64,000 nt of DNA from positions 64,501 to 128,500 of the forward strand of contig NZ_JXQV01000006.1 in NCBI RefSeq assembly GCF_000834635.1. The letters are read 5' to 3'. Below the pieces are notes generated by a model. The model ran no database searches and was not told the origin of the DNA. It saw only the letters and a list, made by a program, of their open reading frames with translations. A program made the translations under genes and the position numbers. This DNA is from Agrobacterium tumefaciens (lineage in GTDB: Bacteria; Pseudomonadota; Alphaproteobacteria; Rhizobiales; Rhizobiaceae). Position 1 is the first letter of the stretch. Each line of letters begins with the position of its first letter. Below, in pieces: positions 43,746 to 53,213 of the stretch.

Positions 43746-45260
43746 TCAGCCTTTGGCGTAAAGCTCTGCATAGTTTTGCCTGAGCACGTTCTTCTGGACT
43801 TTACCCATGGTGTTTCGCGGCAGGTCATCGACGAAAACAACGCGTTTGGGCTGTTTGTAGCGGGCAAGACGGTCACTCAATGCGCCGATGATCGCTTTTT
43901 CATCCACGCTCGCGCCGGGTTTGCGCACGACGATGGCCGTGACTCCCTCGCCAAAATCGGGGTGCGGGACGCCAATCACAGCGCTCTCGACAACACCGTC
44001 GATCGCATCGATTTCGCCTTCGACCTCTTTGGGGTAAATGTTGTAGCCACCCGAGATGACGAGGTCCTTGCCGCGTCCGATGATGTGCACATACCCCTCG
44101 GCATCGATCTTTCCGAGGTCGCCGCTGATGAAGAAGCCGTCGGCCGTAAACTCGGCTGCGGTCTTTTCCGGCATGCGCCAGTAGCCCTTGAAAACATTCG
44201 GCCCCTTGATTTCGATCATGCCAGTTTCGCCGGTGGGCAGCTCGGTTCCGGTTGCAGGGTCGGTTACGCGCACGCTGACACCGGGCAAGGGGAAACCGAC
44301 CGTCCCAGCAATGCGCTTGCCATCATAGGGGTTGGAGGTGTTCATGTTGGTTTCGGTCATGCCGTAGCGTTCCAGGATCGCGTGTCCGGTGCGGGCATGG
44401 AACTCATTATGGGTTTCGGCAAGCAATGGCGCCGAACCGGAGATGAACAGGCGGATATTGGAGACAGCGTCCTTGTTCAGGTGCGGGCTCTGCAAAAGGC
44501 GGACGTAGAAGGTCGGCACACCCATCATCAGGGTGGAATGCGGCATCAGCGACAGAACCTCTTCCGGGTCGAACTTCGTCAGCAGATGCATGGATGCGCC
44601 TGATAGCAGCGTCACATTGGTGGCGACGAAAAGGCCGTGCGTGTGAAAGATCGGCAGGGCATGGATCAGCCGATCGTCTGCCGTGACGCGCCAGACGTCC
44701 TTCAAGGTCCGCGCATTGGACAAGAGGTTGTCGTGGGTCAGCATCGCGCCCTTGGACCGCCCTGTCGTGCCGGATGTGTAGAGGATGGCGGCCAGATCAT
44801 CGGCCGCACGTGGGGTGTCGACAAAGTCAGCGGGCGCATCGCGGGCCAGATCGAGCAGCGAACCGCTTCCATCGGCGTCCAGCGTTTCGACCATCGCGCC
44901 ATATTTTTTGGCAATGGTCTCGACACCGTCGCGGGCGGAGGAGGCGACGACCACAAGCCGTGGCTCCGCATCGCCGATGAAATAATCAAGCTCGGCCAGC
45001 GTATAAGCGGTGTTGAGTGGCAAATAGACGGCACCGGCCCGCACACAGGCGAGATAAAGGATGAGCGCCTCGGCACTCTTTTCCACCTGCACGGCCACCC
45101 GGTCGCCGGGTTGAATACCCAGTCTGTCCATTGCGCTGGCAAAGCGGCCTGAAAGGGCAATCGCGTCACCATAGGTCCATGTCTTGTCGTTACCGACGCG
45201 AATGAAAGATGCGTCTTCCTGCGCTGCAGATCTGATTGCGTCGAATAGATGGTTGCTCAC
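43746..45260 (-). CDS. matB: Malonyl-CoA synthetase MatB
   Basis: This 504-residue adenylate-forming enzyme makes malonyl-CoA from malonate, ATP and CoA. Motifs: ILYTSGTTGRSKGAM (P-loop), FHTHGLFV, YGMTETNMNTSNP, FISGDLGK, and the C-terminal catalytic Lys in PRNTMGKVQKNVL. Strong overall match to rhizobial MatB. The start overlaps the matA stop (ATGA). Confidence 0.95.
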   Translation of the reverse strand: MSNHLFDAIRSAAQEDASFIRVGNDKTWTYGDAIALSGRFASAMDRLGIQPGDRVAVQVEKSAEALILYLACVRAGAVYLPLNTAYTLAELDYFIGDAEPRLVVVASSARDGVETIAKKYGAMVETLDADGSGSLLDLARDAPADFVDTPRAADDLAAILYTSGTTGRSKGAMLTHDNLLSNARTLKDVWRVTADDRLIHALPIFHTHGLFVATNVTLLSGASMHLLTKFDPEEVLSLMPHSTLMMGVPTFYVRLLQSPHLNKDAVSNIRLFISGSAPLLAETHNEFHARTGHAILERYGMTETNMNTSNPYDGKRIAGTVGFPLPGVSVRVTDPATGTELPTGETGMIEIKGPNVFKGYWRMPEKTAAEFTADGFFISGDLGKIDAEGYVHIIGRGKDLVISGGYNIYPKEVEGEIDAIDGVVESAVIGVPHPDFGEGVTAIVVRKPGASVDEKAIIGALSDRLARYKQPKRVVFVDDLPRNTMGKVQKNVLRQNYAELYAKG

Positions 45261-46672
45261 TTGCGCGCTCCTCCAAGCGTTGAGTTCATGATCTGGGCGA
45301 AAGGCCCTTGTTGGCTGGCCTTCGTCCGACCGTCTTCGATGTGATTGAGAAAGCCTTTGACATCGGTCGAAGCAATCACTTCGCCGCGCTGCGCCATGGC
45401 CTCATGGTTTGCGATAATATCGTCGAGCTTGTAGAGATAGTTGACCATCAGCCCATGCGCCTGCTGCATGGCCTTGGCAGAGCGGTCTCCAAGAAAATTC
45501 AACTGTTCAAGCCGCGCTCCATTGCCCAGATGGAAACGGGCAACCGGGTCGACGGGGCGGCCCTCTGGCGTGCGCTCGGTGAGGAAGTAACGTGCGGCGA
45601 GCGGTAAAAGCACACGCTCCACCTCTGCGGTGGCGGCTGCATTTTCGTCCCAGCCGGGTTCATCCATCACCGTCAGGGTCTTGCGGACTGTTTCGGGCAG
45701 GGCAGCTTGCGCCGTTTCTGCGCGCAGTTTCGATAGCCATCGGGCAAAGCCGGGAACAGGAGACAGCGTCACGAATTTCTTCAGGCCCGGCAGGTCCTTA
45801 CGCAGATCATCCACCACCTGCTTGATCAGGAAGTTGCCGAATGAAATGCCACGCAATCCATCCTGACAATTGGAAATCGAATAGAAGACCGCCGTCGTTG
45901 CCTCATCCGCACGGATATGCTCGCGGCCCTCATCCAGCACATCTGCGATGGCGCGGGGCACGGACCGGGTGAGCGCGACCTCGACAAACACCAGGGGTTC
46001 GTCGACAAGGCGAGGGTGGAAGAATGCAAAGCAGCGGCGGTCGGCAGGGGCCAGACGGCGGCGTAGCTCTTCCCACCCTGCTATCTCGTGGACGGCCTCA
46101 TATTTGATAATTTTTTCAAGGATATAGGCAGGTGTTGACCAGTCAATGGGCCTCAAGGTCAGGAAGCCGCGATTGAACCAGGAGCCGAACAGATGCGTGA
46201 AATCGGCGTCGAGCGCACGGTATCCCTCGGACTGGTCTTTTGCGCTGAGAAGTTGCTGGCGCATCTGCACAAGGCGGGCGGTGCCGTTGGGCGCGTGGTT
46301 CAGCCGGCGGAGAAGCTCCTGACGGCGTGACTCTGCTGCTTGATGGAGCGCAATGATCGAGGCCGAGCTCTTGTCGGATTGATACGTCTCGATGGCCTTT
46401 TCCAGAGCGCCTGCCTCGGGGCCGAACTTTTCATGCAGCATCTGGAAAAAGCTCTGTGTGCCTTCCTCATCCAGTGCCGTCCAGCGGTCCAGAATTTCGG
46501 CGGCCAGCGCCATGCCCGATGCCTCGCCGCGGCTCGACAGCAACATCTCGCAGAGTGTTTGAAGATCCAGTTCCGCGGGAGCACGGTTTGCACGCGAGCC
46601 GGAAAAAAGCAGCTGGCGCCCACGATCCGTGATGCTTTGCAACATGTCGGTAAAGAAGGAAGCCTCAGACAT
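45257..46672 (-). CDS. matA: Malonyl-CoA decarboxylase MatA
   Basis: This 471-residue malonyl-CoA decarboxylase forms acetyl-CoA and CO2. The N-terminal helical domain is followed by the catalytic domain with FFHPRLVDEPLVFVEVAL, CQDGLRGISFGNFLIKQVV, FVTLSPVPGFARWL and the C-terminal block RFHLGNGARLEQLN. ATG 46672 has GAGGA upstream and is preferred to TTG 46678. First gene of matABC. Confidence 0.95.
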   Translation of the reverse strand: MSEASFFTDMLQSITDRGRQLLFSGSRANRAPAELDLQTLCEMLLSSRGEASGMALAAEILDRWTALDEEGTQSFFQMLHEKFGPEAGALEKAIETYQSDKSSASIIALHQAAESRRQELLRRLNHAPNGTARLVQMRQQLLSAKDQSEGYRALDADFTHLFGSWFNRGFLTLRPIDWSTPAYILEKIIKYEAVHEIAGWEELRRRLAPADRRCFAFFHPRLVDEPLVFVEVALTRSVPRAIADVLDEGREHIRADEATTAVFYSISNCQDGLRGISFGNFLIKQVVDDLRKDLPGLKKFVTLSPVPGFARWLSKLRAETAQAALPETVRKTLTVMDEPGWDENAAATAEVERVLLPLAARYFLTERTPEGRPVDPVARFHLGNGARLEQLNFLGDRSAKAMQQAHGLMVNYLYKLDDIIANHEAMAQRGEVIASTDVKGFLNHIEDGRTKASQQGPFAQIMNSTLGGARK

Positions 46673-46755
46673 AGCCAATTTCCTCTATCGCCAGCCGGGC
46701 AGTGGCACTTCCCACGCTCCGGTTCCACGGGTAGTATATAGCAACAGATTTCTCG

Positions 46756-46782
46756 TACACGAATTATGCAATCGTGTATACA
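46756..46782. promoter_or_regulatory. Putative MatR operator
   Basis: Arms TACACGA/TCGTGTA (46756-46762, 46772-46778) are separated by 9 bases. The right half continues into the 8-base palindrome TGTATACA (46775-46782), a core typical of FCD-type GntR sites. It lies between matA and matR. Confidence 0.65.
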
Positions 46783-46815
46783 AGAATAGAATTTACGTAT
46801 GAAGGAAGCAGTCTG

Positions 46816-47466
46816 ATGTCAGAGAATACCGGCCGCTGGCTTCGCGACGAAATCGAAAATTCTATTCTTTCCAACGAGTTCAAGCCGGGCGAACGGCTTG
46901 ACGAGACCGTGCTGGCAACCCGTTTCGGTGTCTCGCGCACGCCCGTTCGTGAGGCGCTGATGCAGCTCGACGCCATCGGCCTCATCGAGATCAGGCCAAG
47001 GCGCGGCGCCATCGTGATCGATCCGGGCCCGCACCGGGTCTACGAAATGTTCGAAGTGATGGCCGAACTGGAAGGTCTGGCCGGGTCTCTAGCTGCACGG
47101 CGGCTGGACGCAAGCTCGCGGCAGGCGATCACCGCGACCCACGAAAAGTGCAGGCAATCGGCCGCTGCCGGAGACAGCGACGCCTATTATTACGACAATG
47201 AAGAGTTTCACAAAGCGATCTACGCAGCGGGCCGAAGCGCCTTTCTGGAAGAGCAATGTCTGCAACTGCACCGTCGGCTGCGCCCACACCGACGTCTCCA
47301 GCTTCGCGTTCGCAACCGCCTCTCAACATCCTTTGCTGAGCACTGCGCTGTCGTAGACGCCATCTTTGCCGGAGATGGAGATCAAGCGCGCAACCTGCTG
47401 AGAGGGCATGTAGGCGTTCAGGGCGAACGATTCAGTGATCTTGTTGCCAGCATGGCAGCCAGATAG
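46816..47466 (+). CDS. matR: GntR-family (FCD) regulator of malonate catabolism MatR
   Basis: This 216-residue regulator has an N-terminal winged helix (LDETVLATRFGVSRTPVREALMQL) and a C-terminal helical FCD ligand domain with metal-type residues (DNEEFHKAIY, FAEHCAVVDAI). It is divergent from matABC and most likely represses it until malonate or malonyl-CoA binds, as in Rhizobium leguminosarum. ATG 46816 has AAGGAAG 8 bases upstream; the earlier ATG 46774 lies inside the operator. Confidence 0.92.
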   Translation: MSENTGRWLRDEIENSILSNEFKPGERLDETVLATRFGVSRTPVREALMQLDAIGLIEIRPRRGAIVIDPGPHRVYEMFEVMAELEGLAGSLAARRLDASSRQAITATHEKCRQSAAAGDSDAYYYDNEEFHKAIYAAGRSAFLEEQCLQLHRRLRPHRRLQLRVRNRLSTSFAEHCAVVDAIFAGDGDQARNLLRGHVGVQGERFSDLVASMAAR

Positions 47467-47754
47467 GCCCAGAACCGGGTGGCTGGCCGAGCAAAACAGG
47501 CTGCTGCTTGCCAGCCGCCATATGATTCCGCGCATACAGTGAACCCGTCAGCCCATTACTCATGAATGGCTGTCTGGCGTGTTTTCGGCAATGCGACGAC
47601 AGATGCAGTTGTTTTCCAGATACGAGCATCTTGACAGAATAAAAAAAGGTGAGAAAAAGAGGAAGGTTTTATCCCCAGCTGTTTTCCTGGCGGATGGTCT
47701 CCAAAGAACACGACCTCAGATGCCGGTATGCGGCACATCCGTGTAAGGTAAACG

Positions 47755-48255
47755 ATGGCATACTCATTCAATAGCTGGCTCACCAGCTTGTTCCGACGTC
47801 ATCATTATGATGCTGTCAGATTTGCCACACGCCTCGTTGGTAGCCGTGACAATGGTGAGGAAATTGTTCAGAATGCCTGGGTAAAGCTCTGCGCTCGCAC
47901 AGCGGAAACTCCCATACTGCACCCTAAAACCTACCTGTTCACCGCCACCCGAAATGCGGCCATCGATTTTGCGACGCGAGAATATCGTGAGCGAAAATAT
48001 CGCGTGGATGTTGACCCATTGACCGATGCCGATGTGGCTGATGATACGTTTCGGCACTATGAACTGCGCAGGCAGCTTGCGATCATCGCCATCTCGCTCA
48101 ACGAGTTGCCATCCCCTTGCCGGAAAGCTTTCGTGCTGAACAAGCTGGAGGGGCGAACCCACCGTGAAATAGCACAAAAACTCGGAATCTCAGTCAGCAT
48201 GGTGGAAAAGCATATTGTTCGCGCCCTGCTGCATTGCCGAAATCTGGTAAGCTGA
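47755..48255 (+). CDS. ECF sigma factor, FecI type
   Basis: This 166-residue extracytoplasmic-function sigma factor has region 2 at about residues 10-80 (AVRFATRLVGSRDNGEEIVQNAWVKL) and region 4 at about 110-160 (LPSPCRKAFVLNKLEGRTHREIAQKLGIS, then VEKHIVRAL). It lies directly before fecR-type and TonB-receptor genes, the standard FecI-FecR-receptor arrangement for uptake sensed at the outer membrane. AAGG lies 7 bases before the ATG. Confidence 0.93.
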   Translation: MAYSFNSWLTSLFRRHHYDAVRFATRLVGSRDNGEEIVQNAWVKLCARTAETPILHPKTYLFTATRNAAIDFATREYRERKYRVDVDPLTDADVADDTFRHYELRRQLAIIAISLNELPSPCRKAFVLNKLEGRTHREIAQKLGISVSMVEKHIVRALLHCRNLVS

Positions 48256-48266
48256 GCAGCTGGCAA

Positions 48267-49304
48267 ATGAGAAATATGTATAAAAATCCTCCATCTCACC
48301 CAGCCAGCAGTCAAACAAAATCGGCTGCGCCTATGTCTCCTGATCCTGATGTCGGCACGACCCTGTCCGATGAAGCTTTGCTTTGGATCGTGCGGCTTCA
48401 CTCTGGCTCAGCGGTTAAGGATGACTGGAACCGCCATGCGGAATGGTGCGCCACAAGTCTGGCCCATAAGCGGGCCGCAGTTGAGGCGCAGGCGCTGTGG
48501 GACAGCATGTCTCACTTACAGGTAGAGGCATCAAGCGGATTCATCAAACTGGAACGCGGGAAGAAAAGCGTTTCGCGGAGGCAGTTTTTGCTGGGCTGTG
48601 CAGGTTTGGGAACTGCTGTCGGCATCGGGCATGCTGTTTGGTCTTCCGGAGTTGTCAATCGGTTGTCTGCGGACTACGCGACGTCAACGGCCTCGTCTCG
48701 TACCGTCGAACTGCCAGATGGATCGAGGGTATCCCTCAATGCCTGCTCTGCGATTGACGTCTATTTTGAAGGTGCCCTTCGAAAAGTGGTGTTGCGAACC
48801 GGCCAAGCCTATTTCGAGGTTGCTGCGGATTTAAACAGGCCGTTTGAGGTGATCGCTGGAGATGTTTCGGTGACGGCTCTCGGAACAGCCTTTGACGTTT
48901 CTCTCGAACAAGCTGATATCGGCGTCGAGGTCGCCGTGGTTGAACACGCCGTGCGCATCAAATCCGGTCTCAGCTCTTCAATTCAGATCGAGGCTGGGCA
49001 AAAAGTGGCAATCGATCCGTCGGGTAAAATCGGTGCCGTCGTTGCGCAGGATGTGTCGATCACGTCGGCGTGGCTTGATGGCAAATATGTCGCCGAAGGA
49101 CGTTCACTCTCGGAGGTGGTTGCGGCTTTGTCCAAGTGGCACTCGGGCGTGATCCTCATCACCGATTCCTCGCTTCAATCCATGACCATCAATACGGTGC
49201 TGGATCTCAAGGATCCGCTCGGATCTCTCGACGCTCTTGAAGCCGGACTGCCTATTCGCGTGCGCCACATAAGCAATTATATCACTTTAATTTCAATGGT
49301 TTAA
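48267..49304 (+). CDS. FecR-type anti-sigma regulator
   Basis: This 345-residue FecR family protein has an N-terminal cytoplasmic anti-sigma part with DUF4880-like EALLWIVRLHSG and WCATSLAHKRA, a membrane segment near residue 115 (LLGCAGLGTAVGIGHAVWSS, preceded by SRRQF, a Tat-like context common in FecR), and the periplasmic FecR domain (ATSTASSRTVELPDGSRVSLN, GQAYFEVAADLNRPFEV). It relays the receptor's ligand-bound state to the sigma factor. The start is uncertain between 48267 and 48276. Confidence 0.9.
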   Translation: MRNMYKNPPSHPASSQTKSAAPMSPDPDVGTTLSDEALLWIVRLHSGSAVKDDWNRHAEWCATSLAHKRAAVEAQALWDSMSHLQVEASSGFIKLERGKKSVSRRQFLLGCAGLGTAVGIGHAVWSSGVVNRLSADYATSTASSRTVELPDGSRVSLNACSAIDVYFEGALRKVVLRTGQAYFEVAADLNRPFEVIAGDVSVTALGTAFDVSLEQADIGVEVAVVEHAVRIKSGLSSSIQIEAGQKVAIDPSGKIGAVVAQDVSITSAWLDGKYVAEGRSLSEVVAALSKWHSGVILITDSSLQSMTINTVLDLKDPLGSLDALEAGLPIRVRHISNYITLISMV

Positions 49305-49312
49305 TTTATTAT

Positions 49313-49327
49313 GAGTATTCTTATCAT
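49313..49327. promoter_or_regulatory. Candidate iron-responsive (RirA, IRO-box-like) site
   Basis: TGA-GTATTCTTA-TCA fits the rhizobial IRO-box pattern TGA-N9-TCA, in an AT-rich stretch about 100 bases before the TonB-dependent receptor gene. One short match only. Confidence 0.35.
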
Positions 49328-49429
49328 ATTTCATTGAGGTTTTTTCCATCGCGTCCGGTCTTACCATATGACGGGCGCAAGAATTGTGTGACGACGAAGG
49401 TCCCGTCTGAATATGGATAGGGGACTATT

Positions 49430-52400
49430 ATGAGAATAAGACCTAGGACGCAGTGGTTGAGAGGATTTCTGGTGGCATCCACGGCCATCATTCCGCCCAC
49501 AGCAACATCGATCGCGCATGCTCAGGAACAGAAGAGCACAACGTCGGCACAGATTTCATTCGACATTCCCGCACAGGCTCTTGCTCGATCCCTCAACGCA
49601 TTTGCCCGTGCCAGCAACATCAAGATTGCCTATTCCGCAGCGCTTGCAAAAGATAAATCTGCACCTGCGTTGAAAGGTCGTTTTACCAAAGAAAGTGCGC
49701 TGGCGCGCCTATTGGCCGGGAGCGACCTTTCCTACAGCTTTACCAGTGAAGGATCGGTGACGATCTCCAAGCCACAAGTCAGCGCCGCCAATGTCGGTTC
49801 CGATGGCTCAACAGTACTCGAGACCATCACCATCAGTGGTGCGCGTGGTGGTACTGTGCCAACAGACGCTGAGCTTGAGGCTGGAACCTATCAGGGCGCG
49901 GGAACCTCGGGATATATCTCTCAGGAAAATATCCAGCGTTTTCGCGGCTCTTCTCCGGGTGACATGCTGACGGGAATTCCCGGCGTGTTGAACGGTGAAA
50001 ATCGAAACTCGGGTGCGCTCGACGTCAATATTCGCGGCATGCAGGGACAGGGCCGTTCTCCGGTGGTGATTGACGGGGCATTGCAGGAAAGCACGGTCTA
50101 TCGCGGCTATGCGGGTATGGCCGGGCGAACATATGTCGACCCGGATTTCATCGGTGGCGTGAGCATTGAAAAGGGGCCGAGTGCAGCTGCGGACGGAACA
50201 GGCGCCATCGGTGGTATCGTGCGTGCGCGCACGCTCAACGCCGGGGACATTATTGCGCCCGGTGGAACATGGGGTGTTGTCGTAAGAGGAGGGCTTTCCG
50301 GCAATTCGGCAAGTCCTCCTGAGGCGGCCACACTAGGCGGCAGCGAGCCAGCCGTCCGCAACTATAATAGACCTGATCCCATCGATTTAAGGGGAAAGAA
50401 TGGCTCCGTTACCGCCGCGTATCGTTCAGAGATGATTGACATTATTGTCGGGCGCGCGGAACGCGATAACGGGAATTATTTCGCAGGAGAAAGCGGGATA
50501 AACCCGAGTTTCTGGAAAGGTGGAGCGCACCCTTTTACGTATGGTGAGCAGGTCACGAATACGTCGATGGATAATACATCCCATATGGTGAAAACGGTCC
50601 TGCGGCCAAACGAAAACCACACGCTCGACCTGTCCTATATGCGCTATGAGAGTCTGTTCGGCGAAATGAAGCCGTCACAGCTGATGTGGGCTGACACTGC
50701 TTACCAGACCACCTCTGAGGTTGAAGTCGACACTTATACGGCGCGTTACAGATACAAACCCGAAAATCCGTTGATCGATCTGCGCGCCGATCTTTGGGCG
50801 ACGAATGTTGACAGTTTCAATGTTGATCCCGTCCGGACTGTTTGGGCAGGCCAACTGTATAATGATGACATGTTCGCAGCCACTCTTTCCGAGCGATGGG
50901 GCCTTACGGTGTTCAACACCTCAAGATTTTCCGGCGATGCCGGCGATCTGGCTGTCAGTTATGGTTTCGCGCATGATCAGGAAGATTTCGGCAAATCGAA
51001 ATCCTGGGATTCCTTGAATGCTCAATATCCCGGGAGGGCCTGGGACAATACGAGGGCGGGCTGGCGCAGGCAGGATAGTTACTTCGGAAACGTTGAGTAC
51101 AAACCTGAGCAGTGGGTCACATTGACCGCAGGCCTCCGGCATATCGACTCGACCGTTCAGGACGAAAATCCGGGCATAAGCTGGGTACAGGAAGGACGGC
51201 TCAATCGTGACGAGGCTTCTGGATGGGCGCCTTCATTCTCCGCATTGGTGGAGCCGGTAAAGGGTATCCAGTTTTATGGTCGTTATGCCGAGGCTCTGCG
51301 AGCAGCGAGCTCTTTTGAAGGTACACAAGGATTTTCCAGCTCGGTCAACCCATACACAAATCTCTTGCCTGAACACGCCCACAACACTGAAGTTGGTGTG
51401 AATTTACAGAAGTACGGCATCTTCACACCAGACGATCTTTTTCAGGCCAAAGCCGGTTGGTTCAGAAACGATGTGACCAATTATATCACGCTTGGAAGTG
51501 AGAAATTGACGACATCAGCCGGGTATTCGACCGATATGCTCGTCATGAGCAACATTCCAAGGGTCTCGACTCAGGGCGTCGAAATATCGGCGAGCTATGA
51601 TGCGGGACGGTTTTATGGCTCTTTGAGCGGTACCGAATATACCGAAATCGAAAGTTGCTACGCAAGGTCACCAGCGTCTGCTGCCCTATGCTATGATGGT
51701 ATGCCGAAGACCAGCTATGCCTTTTTCAAGGAGCATATTCCGCCAAAGCGGAGCTTCTCTGCCACGATTGGTGGCCGATTCTTCGATGAAAAGCTCTCAC
51801 TCGGCGCGCGCTACACGCATATTGAAACTGAACCGGGCTATGAGCTTGTTGACCTGTTTGGAAGCTATCGCGTGTCAGACACTGCAACGCTGTCATTCAC
51901 AGTCGATAATTTATTCGACAAATATTATGTCGATACGCTTAGCCTTGGAAAGGAAGTGGCTCTTCTTCCCTCTCCGGGCCGGACGATACGGGTCAACTTT
52001 GTAAGCCGGTTTGGTGATGGCAATCGGGAAGCCGTTCTCTCTGCAGATGCGCGCAACCTCGTTGCCTCGCGGTCAGACGATGCCGCTCCTGCCATGGGCA
52101 GTTTCGACGGCAACTGGACCGGCTTTTATGTCGGTGCGGATTGGGGCGGAAAGCACTTTTCGGCAAATGGAGACACGACCGCTGCCGGTGGTGCGAGCAG
52201 TGCCATCGCGGCTTCCGAAAAGGCTGACCGCGACGCCAATTCCATTCTGGGTGGATTGCACGCCGGTTATAATCACCAGTTTGGTAACGGTACGGTTTTG
52301 GGCTTTGAAATTGACGGGGGGTTTACACGCGCTCGAGGAGAGCAGGCGATGCCGGTGTCCGCGTTCACCCAGGCTTTACAGGCAGAATACCACCAGAGTT

Positions 52401-52786
52401 ATGGTGCTGAAACATCAGGGCGTGTGCGTCTTGGGCAGTCGTTCGGCAGGACCCTCCTCTATGGCACCGGTGGTGTTGGCTTGGTGCAAGAAAAGCAAAA
52501 AAGAACCCAGTATCGTCAAATTGGCTCTGAGACGAGACCTTACTTTTCGGAAACCGAAGAGAAGATCCGACCCGGTATGGTTCTTGGTGGCGGCTTGGAG
52601 TTCGCTTTCAGCGACAGGCTTTCATTGAGAACGGAGTATTTATTCGGCTATTACCCCGACAAGAAATTCGACTTTGAACGCGCCAGTCAGAACATCCAAG
52701 GTGGGGCGAATGTACCCATTGGCCGCGAAGCGAGTAATACGCTGAAGACCCACAGCCTGCGCGTCGGCCTCAATTACCATTTTTGA
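49430..52786 (+). CDS. TonB-dependent transducer/receptor fused to a C-terminal Omp25-like barrel
   Basis: This 1118-residue outer-membrane protein has a signal peptide ending near AHAQE. An STN signalling domain (residues about 41-115, FDIPAQALARSLNAFARAS) contacts the FecR-type protein. A plug (about 130-280, VNIRGMQGQGRSPVVIDGAL; IEKGPSAAADGTGAIGGIV) and a 22-strand-type barrel end near residue 855 (RTIRVNFVSRFG). A second domain of about 230 residues begins NWTGFYVGADWGG and closes LKTHSLRVGLNYHF, the pattern of small 8-strand porin-like Omp25/OmpA-type barrels. The receptor looks heme/siderophore-like (YRGYAGMAGRTYVDPDFI), but the ligand is unknown. The frame runs through without break. 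Confidence 0.9.
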   Translation: MRIRPRTQWLRGFLVASTAIIPPTATSIAHAQEQKSTTSAQISFDIPAQALARSLNAFARASNIKIAYSAALAKDKSAPALKGRFTKESALARLLAGSDLSYSFTSEGSVTISKPQVSAANVGSDGSTVLETITISGARGGTVPTDAELEAGTYQGAGTSGYISQENIQRFRGSSPGDMLTGIPGVLNGENRNSGALDVNIRGMQGQGRSPVVIDGALQESTVYRGYAGMAGRTYVDPDFIGGVSIEKGPSAAADGTGAIGGIVRARTLNAGDIIAPGGTWGVVVRGGLSGNSASPPEAATLGGSEPAVRNYNRPDPIDLRGKNGSVTAAYRSEMIDIIVGRAERDNGNYFAGESGINPSFWKGGAHPFTYGEQVTNTSMDNTSHMVKTVLRPNENHTLDLSYMRYESLFGEMKPSQLMWADTAYQTTSEVEVDTYTARYRYKPENPLIDLRADLWATNVDSFNVDPVRTVWAGQLYNDDMFAATLSERWGLTVFNTSRFSGDAGDLAVSYGFAHDQEDFGKSKSWDSLNAQYPGRAWDNTRAGWRRQDSYFGNVEYKPEQWVTLTAGLRHIDSTVQDENPGISWVQEGRLNRDEASGWAPSFSALVEPVKGIQFYGRYAEALRAASSFEGTQGFSSSVNPYTNLLPEHAHNTEVGVNLQKYGIFTPDDLFQAKAGWFRNDVTNYITLGSEKLTTSAGYSTDMLVMSNIPRVSTQGVEISASYDAGRFYGSLSGTEYTEIESCYARSPASAALCYDGMPKTSYAFFKEHIPPKRSFSATIGGRFFDEKLSLGARYTHIETEPGYELVDLFGSYRVSDTATLSFTVDNLFDKYYVDTLSLGKEVALLPSPGRTIRVNFVSRFGDGNREAVLSADARNLVASRSDDAAPAMGSFDGNWTGFYVGADWGGKHFSANGDTTAAGGASSAIAASEKADRDANSILGGLHAGYNHQFGNGTVLGFEIDGGFTRARGEQAMPVSAFTQALQAEYHQSYGAETSGRVRLGQSFGRTLLYGTGGVGLVQEKQKRTQYRQIGSETRPYFSETEEKIRPGMVLGGGLEFAFSDRLSLRTEYLFGYYPDKKFDFERASQNIQGGANVPIGREASNTLKTHSLRVGLNYHF

Positions 52787-52826
52787 GATGTGTAACTGAC
52801 GCCTTTTACGCCGCATAGCCCTACTA

Positions 52827-52932
52827 CCGGTTTCATGGAGACACCGAGTTGAGGTGTTCCTGAAACCGGAGGGCATTAAGCTTTTCATACCCAGCCCCTT
52901 GTCGTGCTACCGGAGCCTAAAGGCTTCGGTAG
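52827..52932. repeat. Two strong hairpins downstream of the receptor gene
   Basis: 52827-52869 is a long imperfect inverted repeat: CCGGTTTCATGGAGACACC against GGTGTTCCTGAAACCGG. 52907-52932 has arms CTACCGGAGCC/GGCTTCGGTAG with a TAAA loop and one G-T pair. Neither has a T-run. The rest of 52787-53213 (427 bases) holds no gene I can support. Confidence 0.5.
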
Positions 52933-53213
52933 CCCCCTCGACGCGGCCAAGTCATTGGCCAGTTTTGCAGACCGGGCAAATCTCTTTTCCCTGCACGCTT
53001 ATTCATACGACGCAACAACGGTGCCAAGCTGCCGTCAGTGACACATTGTCATTTGACTGGGGCTGTCGGCGATATCGCCGGTCCGTTGCCGCTTTTCGCC
53101 TTCCACCGGGATCAAGGGACGGTTATCCATCCTGGATGACGTCAAGAGGTGAATAGGAAACGGCCCAGGCATCGTAAACGCAGAAAACTGCGATACAATA
53201 AGGGGAACACAAT

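Noticed and set aside
52827-52869. Inverted repeat considered as an insertion-sequence end
   Set aside because: No transposase frame, no matching distant inverted repeat and no target duplication found by eye; kept only as a repeat.
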